Both the position numbers and the translations under genes were made by a program. From an uncultured Pelagibacteraceae bacterium (GTDB taxonomy: Bacteria; Pseudomonadota; Alphaproteobacteria; Pelagibacterales; Pelagibacteraceae), in assembly GCA_902518235.1 (NCBI GenBank), contig CABYFN010000003.1, positions 1 to 64,000 on the forward strand: a DNA stretch of 64,000 nt, given 5' to 3'. Below the pieces are notes generated by a model that had not been told where the DNA came from, ran no database searches, and saw nothing but the letters and a program-made list of their open reading frames with translations. Shown one piece after another: positions 36,850 through 46,179 of this stretch (position 1 is its first letter; every line of letters starts with the position of its first letter).

Positions 36850-38776
36850 CTTAAATAAAAATAAAATTATAAGTAGAAGACTTTTTGTTTTAGTTGCTGC
36901 AAAGATTGGGTTGCTTGGGATTGTTACTTCAAGATTATATAATCTTCAAATTTCTGAAAAGCAAAAATATGAAGTTTTATCAGACAAAAATAGAATTAGA
37001 GAATGGAAAACTCCACCTCAAAGAGGAATTATAACTGATTATTTTAATAATGTTATTGCAGATAATCAAAGAGTTTATCAAGTTCATTTATCTCTTGAAG
37101 AAGTTTCCAATTTTAATAATTCAATTTTTAAACTTAAAAATATTATAAGTCTTAAAGAGGATGAAATTAAAAAAATATATGAAAAGAAAGAAAAGTCTAA
37201 CCCATGGGATACTTTAATAATTTCTGAAAATTTATCATGGAAAGAATTTTCTAAATTAAATTTGTATTTGCATGAGCTGGATGGAGCGAAGCCAGTTTTG
37301 TCAACATCAAGATATTATCCTTATTCCAATGATCTAGTACATGTTGTTGGTTATGTGGGTGATGCAACAACTCAAGATATTCAAAATAAAAAAAAAATAG
37401 AAGAAAACTTTGTACCAGGTTTAAAAGTAGGAAAAATTGGTATTGAAAATTCAAAAGATACTGACCTAATAGGAAATCATGGAACTAAAAGATACGAAGT
37501 AAATGCATCAGGAAAAAAAATAAGTGAAATTAGTTATAACAAAGAAACTCAAGGTGAAAATTTAAGAACAACCATAGACTTAGAAATTCAGCAATTAGCT
37601 CAAGAGTTATTAAAAAATAAAGCAGGCTCAATATGTGTTATGGACATATACACAGGCGAAGTAATTACCATGGCATCGTCCCCAACCTATGACCCAAATA
37701 AGTTTACCCATGGGATAAGCACTAAAGATTGGAATGAAATTAAAAATAATAAGTTAAGACCTTTACTAAACAAATCATTAGCTGGATTATATTCTCCAGG
37801 ATCAACTATAAAACCCTTAGTTGCACTTGCTGCACTAGAATATGGGATAATAGACAAAAAGTTTAAAGTAAACTGCAAAGGTCATGATCATCCATATGAA
37901 TTGTATGGAGAAAGATATCATTGTTGGAAAAAAAATGGTCATGGATTAATGAGTATGAGAAATGCCATTAAACAGTCATGTGATATTTATTTTTATGAAG
38001 TCGCAAGACTTTTAGGTGTAGATAAGCTTTCACTAATTGCAAAAAGATATGGTTTAGGTTCAAAAGTTTTAGAAGATTTTTTTTCAGAAGAAAAAAAAGG
38101 AATTGTTCCCTCAACGAAATGGAAAATACAAGTTTTAGAACAGTCTTGGTACCTTGGTGAAACCGTAATTACTGGAATAGGGCAGGGTTACATTCAGACT
38201 ACTCCACTTCAATTATGTTTGATGACAGCGCAATTGGCTAATGGAGGCTTTAAAATTAAGCCAAAGTTAATTTATGATAAAGAAATAGATTTAGATAAAA
38301 TTAAATCTAAAATTGAAAGTGAAAAAAATAAATCTGTAAGTCAAAATATTTTGAAAGATCATGAATTTAAACACTATGAAAGACTTTACAGAAATCCAAA
38401 TAATTTAAAGTTAGTTCTGGATGCAATGTATGGGTCAACCAATGAACAATTTGGAACCTCCTTCAGATCTAGACACAAAGAAGATAAATACAAGTTTGCT
38501 GGAAAAACTGGGACTTCTCAAGTTAAAAGAATTACTGACCAAGATAGAGAGCTCGATTTAGACCTTGAAGAGATAGAATATAAAAGTAGAGATCATGCTT
38601 TATTTATTGCATTTGCACCTTATGATAAACCAAGATATTCACTTAGTGTTTTAATAGAGCATGGAGGGTCTGGTAGTAAAGCAGCCGCCCCACTAGCAAA
38701 CAAATTAATAAAAAAAATTTTAGATAGGCATGAATTAAGAGAAAAAATTAGAAAAGATTTAAAAAATATTGCATGA
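36830..38776 (+). CDS. mrdA: Penicillin-binding protein 2
   Basis: PBP dimerization domain, SPGSTIKPLVALAAL (SxxK), SCD (SxN-equivalent), AGKTGTSQV (KTG). Confidence 0.95.
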   Translation: MIKKTGNLNKNKIISRRLFVLVAAKIGLLGIVTSRLYNLQISEKQKYEVLSDKNRIREWKTPPQRGIITDYFNNVIADNQRVYQVHLSLEEVSNFNNSIFKLKNIISLKEDEIKKIYEKKEKSNPWDTLIISENLSWKEFSKLNLYLHELDGAKPVLSTSRYYPYSNDLVHVVGYVGDATTQDIQNKKKIEENFVPGLKVGKIGIENSKDTDLIGNHGTKRYEVNASGKKISEISYNKETQGENLRTTIDLEIQQLAQELLKNKAGSICVMDIYTGEVITMASSPTYDPNKFTHGISTKDWNEIKNNKLRPLLNKSLAGLYSPGSTIKPLVALAALEYGIIDKKFKVNCKGHDHPYELYGERYHCWKKNGHGLMSMRNAIKQSCDIYFYEVARLLGVDKLSLIAKRYGLGSKVLEDFFSEEKKGIVPSTKWKIQVLEQSWYLGETVITGIGQGYIQTTPLQLCLMTAQLANGGFKIKPKLIYDKEIDLDKIKSKIESEKNKSVSQNILKDHEFKHYERLYRNPNNLKLVLDAMYGSTNEQFGTSFRSRHKEDKYKFAGKTGTSQVKRITDQDRELDLDLEEIEYKSRDHALFIAFAPYDKPRYSLSVLIEHGGSGSKAAAPLANKLIKKILDRHELREKIRKDLKNIA

Positions 38777-39903
38777 TACTTTCAACGTCACTAAATTCTA
38801 GTAGCTACTCATTTTTTGATAAACTGAAGGCTGTTGATTACTTTTTAATATTAATTGTTGCTATAATTGGTTCAATCAGTGTTGTTTCAATTTATTCTAC
38901 AGAAAGTGGGAACTTTTCTTTTTATACTAAAAATCATCTAACTAGATTTCTAGTATTTTTTTCTATGTTTTTAGTTCTGTCATTTGTAAGAGTTTCGGTT
39001 TGGTATAGACAGGCATATATTTTTTATATTCTTGGAATTTTACTTTTATTACTTGTAATTTTTTTTGGAATTTCAGCTTCGGGGTCTAAACGATGGATAA
39101 ATTTTTTCATAATGAACCTTCAGCCTTCAGAACTGATGAAAATTGCAATAATTGTTTGCTTTGCAAGATATTACCATCGCATTCAAAGCTCAGACATTCA
39201 AAGTTATAAATATTTATTACAACCAATTATACTTTTGTTGATACCTTGCTATTTAGTTATAACTCAACCTGATTTGGGAACAGCAATTTTAATAGCAGGG
39301 AGTGGGTTGGCTATTATTTGGTTAGCAGGACTTAATTTAAAATATTTTGTATATTCAGGTTTAATATTATTAGTCTCATTGCCTTTTGCAATTTCATTTT
39401 TAAAACCGTATCAAAAATCAAGAATATTAACTTTTTTTAATCCAGACAGAGACCCTTTAGGTGCTGGCTACCAAATAATTCAATCTAAAATAGCGATTGG
39501 TTCAGGAGGATTCTTAGGCAAAGGTTTCTTACAAGGTACACAAAGTTATCTTGAATTCTTACCTGAAAAACACACTGACTTTATTTTTACTCTTTTCTCT
39601 GAAGAGTTTGGCTTTGTTGGTTCAATGGTACTAATTTTATTATACGCTTTATTAATTTATAGAATAATAAGGATTGGTTTTTCTAGTAGATCATTTTTTG
39701 CAAAACTATACTGTTTTGGTTTTGCATCTGGTTTATTCTTATATATTTTTGTAAATATAGCGATGGTTCTTGGACTATTACCAATTGTTGGAGCACCACT
39801 TCCTATCATGTCATACGGAGGATCATCAATGTTATCAATAATGCTTGGTTTAAGTATCGTAATGAGCTGCAAAATTTATAGTCGAGACCCGATCAGTAAT
39901 TAA
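38773..39903 (+). CDS. mrdB: Rod shape-determining protein RodA (SEDS family)
   Basis: QPSELMKIAIIVCFARYY, QPDLGTAILIAGSG, EKHTDFIFTLFSEEFGFVG. Confidence 0.96.
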   Translation: MILSTSLNSSSYSFFDKLKAVDYFLILIVAIIGSISVVSIYSTESGNFSFYTKNHLTRFLVFFSMFLVLSFVRVSVWYRQAYIFYILGILLLLLVIFFGISASGSKRWINFFIMNLQPSELMKIAIIVCFARYYHRIQSSDIQSYKYLLQPIILLLIPCYLVITQPDLGTAILIAGSGLAIIWLAGLNLKYFVYSGLILLVSLPFAISFLKPYQKSRILTFFNPDRDPLGAGYQIIQSKIAIGSGGFLGKGFLQGTQSYLEFLPEKHTDFIFTLFSEEFGFVGSMVLILLYALLIYRIIRIGFSSRSFFAKLYCFGFASGLFLYIFVNIAMVLGLLPIVGAPLPIMSYGGSSMLSIMLGLSIVMSCKIYSRDPISN

Positions 39904-39976
39904 GATAATACAAACAGTTATCCACCGCGATCAAATAACATCTATTATAATTTATCTTACAAACTATATTTTTTTA

Positions 39977-41219
39977 ATGTCAGAAAAAATGTTGAAAGTT
40001 GGTATAATTGGAGCAGGTATTCAAGGGGTATGTAACGCACTTTTCTTACAAAAAAAAGGCTATCAAGTAATTTTGTTCGATAGAGATGAACCTGGAAATG
40101 CTGCTTCATATGGAAATGCAGGCCATTTTTCTCCTTATGCATCAGTCCCTTTAAACAGACCAGATATTGTAAGTGATGTTCCATCAATGCTTATGAGCTC
40201 AAGAGGACCTTTGGCACTTAAATGGAATTATGTTCCAAAAATGATCCCTTGGTTTTCAAAATTTTTAATGAATTGTACTAATGATAAAATGATGCATACC
40301 GCAAAAAATATGCATCAAATTTTAGATCAATCATTACTGGCTTATGATGAACTATTCGAAGAGATAGATCTAGAGGGTTTAGTTGAAAATAATGGAATTT
40401 TATATGTCTGGAATGAAAAAAATTTAAAAAGTAGAGAATTAGAAATAAAAATTAGAGACGATCTAGGCGTTAAACAACAAGTAGTAAATAAAAAAGAAAT
40501 ACATGATTTAGAACCAAATTTAAAACCATTTTATCACGGAGGTGTTTTCTATGATTATGCAAGACATGCAAGAAACCCAAAAAAAATACTAATTAAGTTA
40601 TTTCAAAATTTTATAAATAAAGGAGGAAAGTTTTTAAAACTAAATATCCAAGATTTGAATTTTGATGAAGAAAAACCTGTTTTAAGATCAGAAACCCAGA
40701 GATTTGTTTTTGATAAATTAGTTATCGCATGTGGTGCTTTTTCAAAAAAAACTAACTGATAAACTTCATGAAAATATTCCACTAGATACTGAAAGAGGCT
40801 ATCATGTTCATTTTAAAGATTTTGATCATTTAATATCTAGACCAGTAGTTTATTCCAACAGAGGGTTTGGAATGTCACCAATGGATCAAGGGTTGAGAGT
40901 GGTTGGTACTGTGGAGTTTGGTGGTCTAGAAAATGCTTTATCTAAATCTAGAATTAAAAATTTAATACTTAACGCAAAAGATATGCTTGACGGCTTACCT
41001 GAGCATAAAGATGAATGGTTGGGGTTTAGACCTACACTGCCAGATTTTTTACCAATAATTGGACCATCAAAAAATTATAAAAATGTTTTTTACTCATTTG
41101 GACATCATCATTTAGGATGGACTTTAGGTGCAATTTCTGGAAAAATAGTATCTGGTATGATTGCAAATGAAAATACTAATATGGATTTAAAACCTTATAG
41201 CTCTATTAGATTTGCCTAA
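39977..41219 (+). pseudogene. DadA-like FAD-dependent D-amino-acid dehydrogenase/oxidoreductase, split by one +1 frameshift at an A8 tract (ORFs 39977-40759 and 40731-41219)
   Basis: N-part KVGIIGAGIQGVCNALFLQKKGYQVILFDRD (Rossmann GxGxxG); C-part GYHVHFKDF..., GFRPTLPDFLPIIGPSKNYKNVFYSFGHHHLGWTLGAISG; removing one A from 40744-40751 joins GAFSKKLTDKLHENIPLDTERGYHV. Confidence 0.88.
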
Positions 41220-41220
41220 A

Positions 41221-41245
41221 AATATTTATTGTAGATATAAATATT
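41221..41245 (+). terminator. Possible A/T-only hairpin after the split oxidoreductase
   Basis: AATATTTAT-tgtagat-ATAAATATT, perfect 9-bp inverted repeat. Confidence 0.3.
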
Positions 41246-41308
41246 GAAGGTCTATACAAACAATAAATAACAGATAACCTATAAATAAAACAGATTTGTT
41301 AAATTTTA

Positions 41309-42214
41309 ATGAAATTAAATAATCCTTTTTATCTTGCGTCTATCTATTTAGTTTTAGCGAGCCTATTTTGGGCTGGAAATTTTGTAGTTGGAAAAGCAGC
41401 AAGCATTATAGATATACCTCCAATATCATTAAATTTTTATAGATGGTTTTCAGCCTGTTTAGTTTTGCTACCCTTTACTTACAAAGAATTAATAAATAAG
41501 AGAAGAGTAATATTCGATAACATTTTTTTATTTTCAATTTTAGGTTTTTTAGCTGTAACAGTGTTCAATTCTGCTCTTTTTTATTCTTTAAGACATACGC
41601 AAGTTATTACTGGTCTTCTGATGATATCAACAGTTCCAGTCATGATTATATTATTTTCATCTCTACTCAAAATTGAGAAAACAAACTTATTTCAAATAAC
41701 AGGAGTATTCTTATCTCTTGCTGGAGTTATGTTTATCATCACAAAAGCAGATTTAAACAATCTTATAAATTTAACATTTAACAGAGGAGATATATTTGCA
41801 TTAATTGCAATGTTTGCTTGGTCTTTATATTCGACGCTTTTAAAAAAACGTAAATCCGATCTATCCCCAATTGCAACACTACAAGTCGTTATTACATGTG
41901 GCGTGTTTTTTTTAATTCCAATGTATTATATGGATTATAAACTTGGTAGTGTCATTAAATTTGAAACTTCTTTTTTCCTAGTGTTATTTTATGTTGTATT
42001 ATTCCCAGGAATAATTTCATTTTTATTTTGGATTAAAGGTGTCACACTTATTGGAGCAAATAGATCGGGAGTTTTTTTACATTTGATGCCAATTTTTGGT
42101 GCAATGATGGCTATGTTTATTTTCAATGAAAAAATTTTATTTTATCATTTCTTAGGTGCAATTTTTATAATTGCTGGTATTACAATCTCGAACAAAAAAA
42201 CTCAAAATGCTTAA
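41309..42214 (+). CDS. EamA/DMT-family permease
   Basis: ~10 TM; two EamA-like repeats (LFWAGNFVVGKAA..., FAWSLYSTLLKK...). Confidence 0.88.
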   Translation: MKLNNPFYLASIYLVLASLFWAGNFVVGKAASIIDIPPISLNFYRWFSACLVLLPFTYKELINKRRVIFDNIFLFSILGFLAVTVFNSALFYSLRHTQVITGLLMISTVPVMIILFSSLLKIEKTNLFQITGVFLSLAGVMFIITKADLNNLINLTFNRGDIFALIAMFAWSLYSTLLKKRKSDLSPIATLQVVITCGVFFLIPMYYMDYKLGSVIKFETSFFLVLFYVVLFPGIISFLFWIKGVTLIGANRSGVFLHLMPIFGAMMAMFIFNEKILFYHFLGAIFIIAGITISNKKTQNA

Positions 42215-43157
42215 GGTAGCCATTTTAGACGATTATCAAAACGTTGCTCAAGAATTTATAAATTTGAAAAATCTTTCATCAAAGTATGATATTGAGATTT
42301 TTAGTGAACCTTTTGAAAATGAAGATGATGCTATTGAAAAATTAAAAGAATTTGAAGCTCTGCTTATCATGAGGGAGAGAACTATAATAAGTTCAAATCT
42401 CATTAAAAATTTAAAAAAACTAAAATATATTTCAACAAGCGGGATGAGAAATAAAGCAATAGATCTAGAGGCAGCAAAGAAAGCAAAAATTATTATTACT
42501 GGAACTGAAATTAATTCAAATCCAACATGCGAGTTAACATGGGCTTTAATCTTAGGACTTGCAAGGAATATTAAAGTTGAGGTTGATAATATGTATCAAG
42601 GTTATTGGCAGACAACGGTAGGCATAGAATTAAAAGGTAAAATTTTAGGAGTTATTGGTTTAGGAAAAGTTGGATCTCAAGTTGCCAAAATTGGAAAAGC
42701 ATTTGGTATGCAAGTAATGGCATGGAGTGAAAATTTAAGTCTAGATAAGTGTAAAGAACTTGATGTTTTGCCATCTAGCAAAGAGGATCTTATTCAAAAC
42801 TCTGACTTTGTTTCAATTCATGTTCAGGGAGGCGCAAGATACACGGATTGTATAAAGCTTGCTGAATTTGATAAAATGAAAAAATCTGCATTTCTAATTA
42901 ATACCTCAAGAGGTCCAATTGTAAACGAAGACGATTTAATTATAGCTCTTTCAACTAATGTAATTGCTGGAGCTGGTATCGATGTTTATGATAAAGAACC
43001 CCTACCCAGTGGTCATAAATTGAGATTTGTGCCTAACGCACTTTTGCTTCCACACGTAGGCTATGTCACGGCTGAAAATTATTCTATTTTCTATACTCAA
43101 ATGATTGAGAATTTAGAAGCCTGTGTTGCTGGTAAGCCTATTCGAGAAATAAAGTAA
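42207..43157 (+). CDS. D-2-hydroxyacid dehydrogenase (NAD-binding)
   Basis: LGVIGLGKVGSQVAKIGKAFGMQVMAW, LINTSRGPIVNEDDLI, AGIDVYDKEPLP; start moved to MLKVAILDDYQN after the DMT stop region. Confidence 0.9.
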   Translation: MLKVAILDDYQNVAQEFINLKNLSSKYDIEIFSEPFENEDDAIEKLKEFEALLIMRERTIISSNLIKNLKKLKYISTSGMRNKAIDLEAAKKAKIIITGTEINSNPTCELTWALILGLARNIKVEVDNMYQGYWQTTVGIELKGKILGVIGLGKVGSQVAKIGKAFGMQVMAWSENLSLDKCKELDVLPSSKEDLIQNSDFVSIHVQGGARYTDCIKLAEFDKMKKSAFLINTSRGPIVNEDDLIIALSTNVIAGAGIDVYDKEPLPSGHKLRFVPNALLLPHVGYVTAENYSIFYTQMIENLEACVAGKPIREIK

Positions 43158-43158
43158 A

Positions 43159-44064
43159 GTGGAATTACCAGTTGTAAATCATCCTGATTATGAGGCAAAA
43201 ATTGGTGATGATAATAAATTTCCAATTAAAAAGTTTGGTGAATTAGCAAGTTTTCTTAAAAAAGAAAAGGTAGTTAAGAAGTTTTATAAGCCTGATCCAT
43301 GCTCAGTAGATACACTAAAAGAAGTTCACTCGGAGGAGTATATTTTAAAAATTAAAAATAAAACATTAGAGCAAAGATTGGTTAAAAAAATAGGTTTCCC
43401 TTTAGTTGATAGTGTGGTCAGAAGATCTTTAGTTGCAACAGGCGGAACCGTATTGGCCTCTAAATTAGCAATTAATTATGGAATAGCTTGTAATACAGCT
43501 GGTGGAAGTCATCATGCTATTTATGACGAGGGAGCTGGTTTTTGTGTTTTTAATGATGTGGCTGTTGCTGCAAAATATCTTTTGAATAGAGGGTTGGCTA
43601 ATAAAATCCTAATAGTTGATTTAGATGTTCATCAAGGTAATGGAAATTCAGAAATATTTAAAAATGAAAATAACGTTTTTACATTTAGTATGCACACAAA
43701 AGTGAATTATCCACCAATTAAATCAAAAAGTGATCTAGACATTGAGCTTGAACAAAACATGGAAGATGATGAGTATTTAGATATTTTAAAAAAAAATTTA
43801 ATCTTTCTAAACGATTTTAATTTTGATTTTGTTTTTTATATCGCAGGTGTTGATATTCACTTAGATGATAGATTAGGTAAGTTGTGCATTACTGACAAAG
43901 GAATTAATAAAAGAGACGAGATGGTTATTAGAAACTTTTTTACAAGAAGAGTTCCTATTTGTGGAGTTTTAGGTGGTGGTTACAATAAGGACTTTAAAAA
44001 ACTTATTGAATTACATGCAAGTTTGCATAAAAATTGTGCTAAATATTTAAATGACAAAAAATAA
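43159..44064 (+). CDS. Histone deacetylase/acetoin utilization-like amidohydrolase (GTG start)
   Basis: GGSHHAIYDEGAGFCVFNDVAVAA, LIVDLDVHQGNGNSEIF, IAGVDIHLDDRLGKL. Confidence 0.9.
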   Translation: MELPVVNHPDYEAKIGDDNKFPIKKFGELASFLKKEKVVKKFYKPDPCSVDTLKEVHSEEYILKIKNKTLEQRLVKKIGFPLVDSVVRRSLVATGGTVLASKLAINYGIACNTAGGSHHAIYDEGAGFCVFNDVAVAAKYLLNRGLANKILIVDLDVHQGNGNSEIFKNENNVFTFSMHTKVNYPPIKSKSDLDIELEQNMEDDEYLDILKKNLIFLNDFNFDFVFYIAGVDIHLDDRLGKLCITDKGINKRDEMVIRNFFTRRVPICGVLGGGYNKDFKKLIELHASLHKNCAKYLNDKK

Positions 44065-44419
44065 TCCAAATTTAACTCATCAACAAAATAAAGTATTATT
44101 TGAAGAAGCAACAGAACCTCCAGGTTCAAGTGAACTTAATTTTGAAAAGAGAGAGGGTAGTTATCATTGTACAAACTGCGGAGTGAAATTGTTCGACTCT
44201 AATACTAAGTATGAAAGTGGCTCTGGTTGGCCATCATTTTACGAGTCTCTACCTGATGCATTTGAAACTACAACAGATTATCATATCGGTTATGCCAGAA
44301 CCGAGTATCATTGTAAGAATTGTGGAGGACACCATGGTCATATATTTGATGATGGACCACAACCAACAGGAAAAAGATACTGTAACAATGGAGTTTGTTT
44401 AGTTTTTAAACCTAAATGA
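44051..44419 (+). CDS. msrB: Peptide methionine-(R)-S-oxide reductase
   Basis: YHCTNCGVKLFDSNTKYESGSGWPSFYE, CKNCGGHHGHIFDDGPQPTGKRYCNNGVCL. Confidence 0.96.
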   Translation: MTKNNPNLTHQQNKVLFEEATEPPGSSELNFEKREGSYHCTNCGVKLFDSNTKYESGSGWPSFYESLPDAFETTTDYHIGYARTEYHCKNCGGHHGHIFDDGPQPTGKRYCNNGVCLVFKPK

Positions 44420-44455
44420 AATGACTTAATACAAAAATATAAGTATACTTAAAAA

Positions 44456-45304
44456 ATGAAAAAACTCCTGATATTCTTTTTTTTAATAACATTTGTTAGT
44501 TCCTCAAGCGCTAATAACTCAAATTTAAAAAATAGTTTTTATAGTTCTATCGAAAGCTTTTTAGAAGGAAACTTTAAGGATACAGATTTTTCAATAAAAT
44601 CTAGAGAGGGAAATAAACCAGAAATTGGAATATTAACATTTAAACCATTGGTAAATGAATATAATGGTTTGACATTTTTTCAAGGTTCTTTTTTCACTCA
44701 TGATGGAGATAGGGAAACATTAAACTTAGGTTTAGGAAAACGAAATTTAAGTAATGATGAAAGTACAATTTTTGGGGTTAACTTATTCTATGATCATGAG
44801 CTTGATTATGATCATCAAAGAATAAGTTTAGGAACTGAGATAAAATCATCGATATTAAAATTAAATACAAATAATTACTTCGCAATCTCAGACCAAAAAA
44901 AAGGTAAAAACAATAAAGATGAGGAAGTTGCAGATGGTTATGATTTAGAGCTTGGTGCTCATATACCGTATATCCCGAGTACAACAATCTATGCAAAATT
45001 ATTTGAATTTGAAATTCCAGGTGGAAATGATTATGAGGGGCTTGAGTTTTCCTCAAAAATTGAAGTACCAAATTCTGGATTAAGCTTAGAAATTGGGTTT
45101 ACAGACTTTGGAAATAGCTCATACGAAGATGAATGGTTTGTAAATTTATCGTTTAGTTTAAATAATATTAATCCAAGGAAATCTTTTATATCAGATGAAG
45201 CTTACAATAAAATTTCTATGAAAAATAAAATGTATGAAAAGGTAAGAAGGGAAAATATTATTCTTAAATCGAAAGGTTTTGCGGTAAAAACAGGAGGCTT
45301 TTAA
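44456..45304 (+). CDS. Inverse autotransporter (intimin/invasin-like) beta-barrel domain protein lacking a passenger
   Basis: Signal peptide; GVNLFYDHELDYDHQRISLGTE, DGYDLELGAHIPYIPSTTIYAKLFEFE, alternating strands; ends at linker YEKVRRENIILKSKGF. Confidence 0.75.
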   Translation: MKKLLIFFFLITFVSSSSANNSNLKNSFYSSIESFLEGNFKDTDFSIKSREGNKPEIGILTFKPLVNEYNGLTFFQGSFFTHDGDRETLNLGLGKRNLSNDESTIFGVNLFYDHELDYDHQRISLGTEIKSSILKLNTNNYFAISDQKKGKNNKDEEVADGYDLELGAHIPYIPSTTIYAKLFEFEIPGGNDYEGLEFSSKIEVPNSGLSLEIGFTDFGNSSYEDEWFVNLSFSLNNINPRKSFISDEAYNKISMKNKMYEKVRRENIILKSKGFAVKTGGF

Positions 45305-45305
45305 A

Positions 45306-46166
45306 ATGAATTATTATAAAAATATTCTACTTTTTTTTACAATGATCTTTGTAATCCAATTTATTACATCTGAGGATGTTGATGCTGCGGCATGTACGGT
45401 CACAAATGGAGTCTATTCTAAAACAGAAATTAAAAACGGTTGTGAAGCAACACCTGATGCTTATGAAGTTGTTATTTATAAATTATATTTATGCACAAGC
45501 GCACCAACAATACCAACTGAAACTGCAACTGTAGTTCTAACGAACTGTAGTCTAGTATTTAATAATGATGATGGAGCAACTTCATCTGTTTCATCAAATG
45601 CAGCAGTAGATCTCAGTGGAACTTATACCAGACCTCCAGATGGTACTTATACACATGGGTATGCATTAATGAATAATACTTTTGGCATTACAGCTTCTAT
45701 TAAAATAGATGGTTCAATGGATGGTTTGTCAAGTGGATCTGGAGTGTTTTGTGGAACAGTTTCAGGATCTGGTAATAATACCAAAGCTTCAGGATCTCAT
45801 ACAAACAATTCTATTTGTTCATCGAGTTCTGTTACTGGAGGAAAATTCACTGAAACATTAACACACTTTGGTGGATCTGGAGATGATTGGACTAGAACTG
45901 CAACAGCCAACAATATTAATGGTACAACTGCATCTGTTACAGGTATTTTGGTAGATACCAATGGCCATTTGGCAGCTAACGAAGGTGAGGTTTCAAAATT
46001 AGAGGGATTAGTTGCATTTGCAAATTCAATTGTAGTTACTCCTGGCACAACATCCTTAACAATGAGCTTTAATTTAGGTGAAGGAATGTCATTAAATTCA
46101 GGAGGAGGAGGTGATGAAATTCATATTGGAAGTGGTCCATTCCAAGCTATAATGACTGCAAACTAA
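45306..46166 (+). CDS. Hypothetical secreted Ser/Thr/Gly-rich protein
   Basis: N-terminal hydrophobic signal peptide with AAA-C junction; beta/low-complexity composition; starts 2 nt after barrel gene stop. Confidence 0.75.
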   Translation: MNYYKNILLFFTMIFVIQFITSEDVDAAACTVTNGVYSKTEIKNGCEATPDAYEVVIYKLYLCTSAPTIPTETATVVLTNCSLVFNNDDGATSSVSSNAAVDLSGTYTRPPDGTYTHGYALMNNTFGITASIKIDGSMDGLSSGSGVFCGTVSGSGNNTKASGSHTNNSICSSSSVTGGKFTETLTHFGGSGDDWTRTATANNINGTTASVTGILVDTNGHLAANEGEVSKLEGLVAFANSIVVTPGTTSLTMSFNLGEGMSLNSGGGGDEIHIGSGPFQAIMTAN

Positions 46167-46179
46167 TTGACGACGGTTT

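Noticed and set aside
44211-44402. Alternative-frame ORF within msrB
   Set aside because: msrB frame has all conserved Cys and catalytic motifs; the overlap is a chance open frame.
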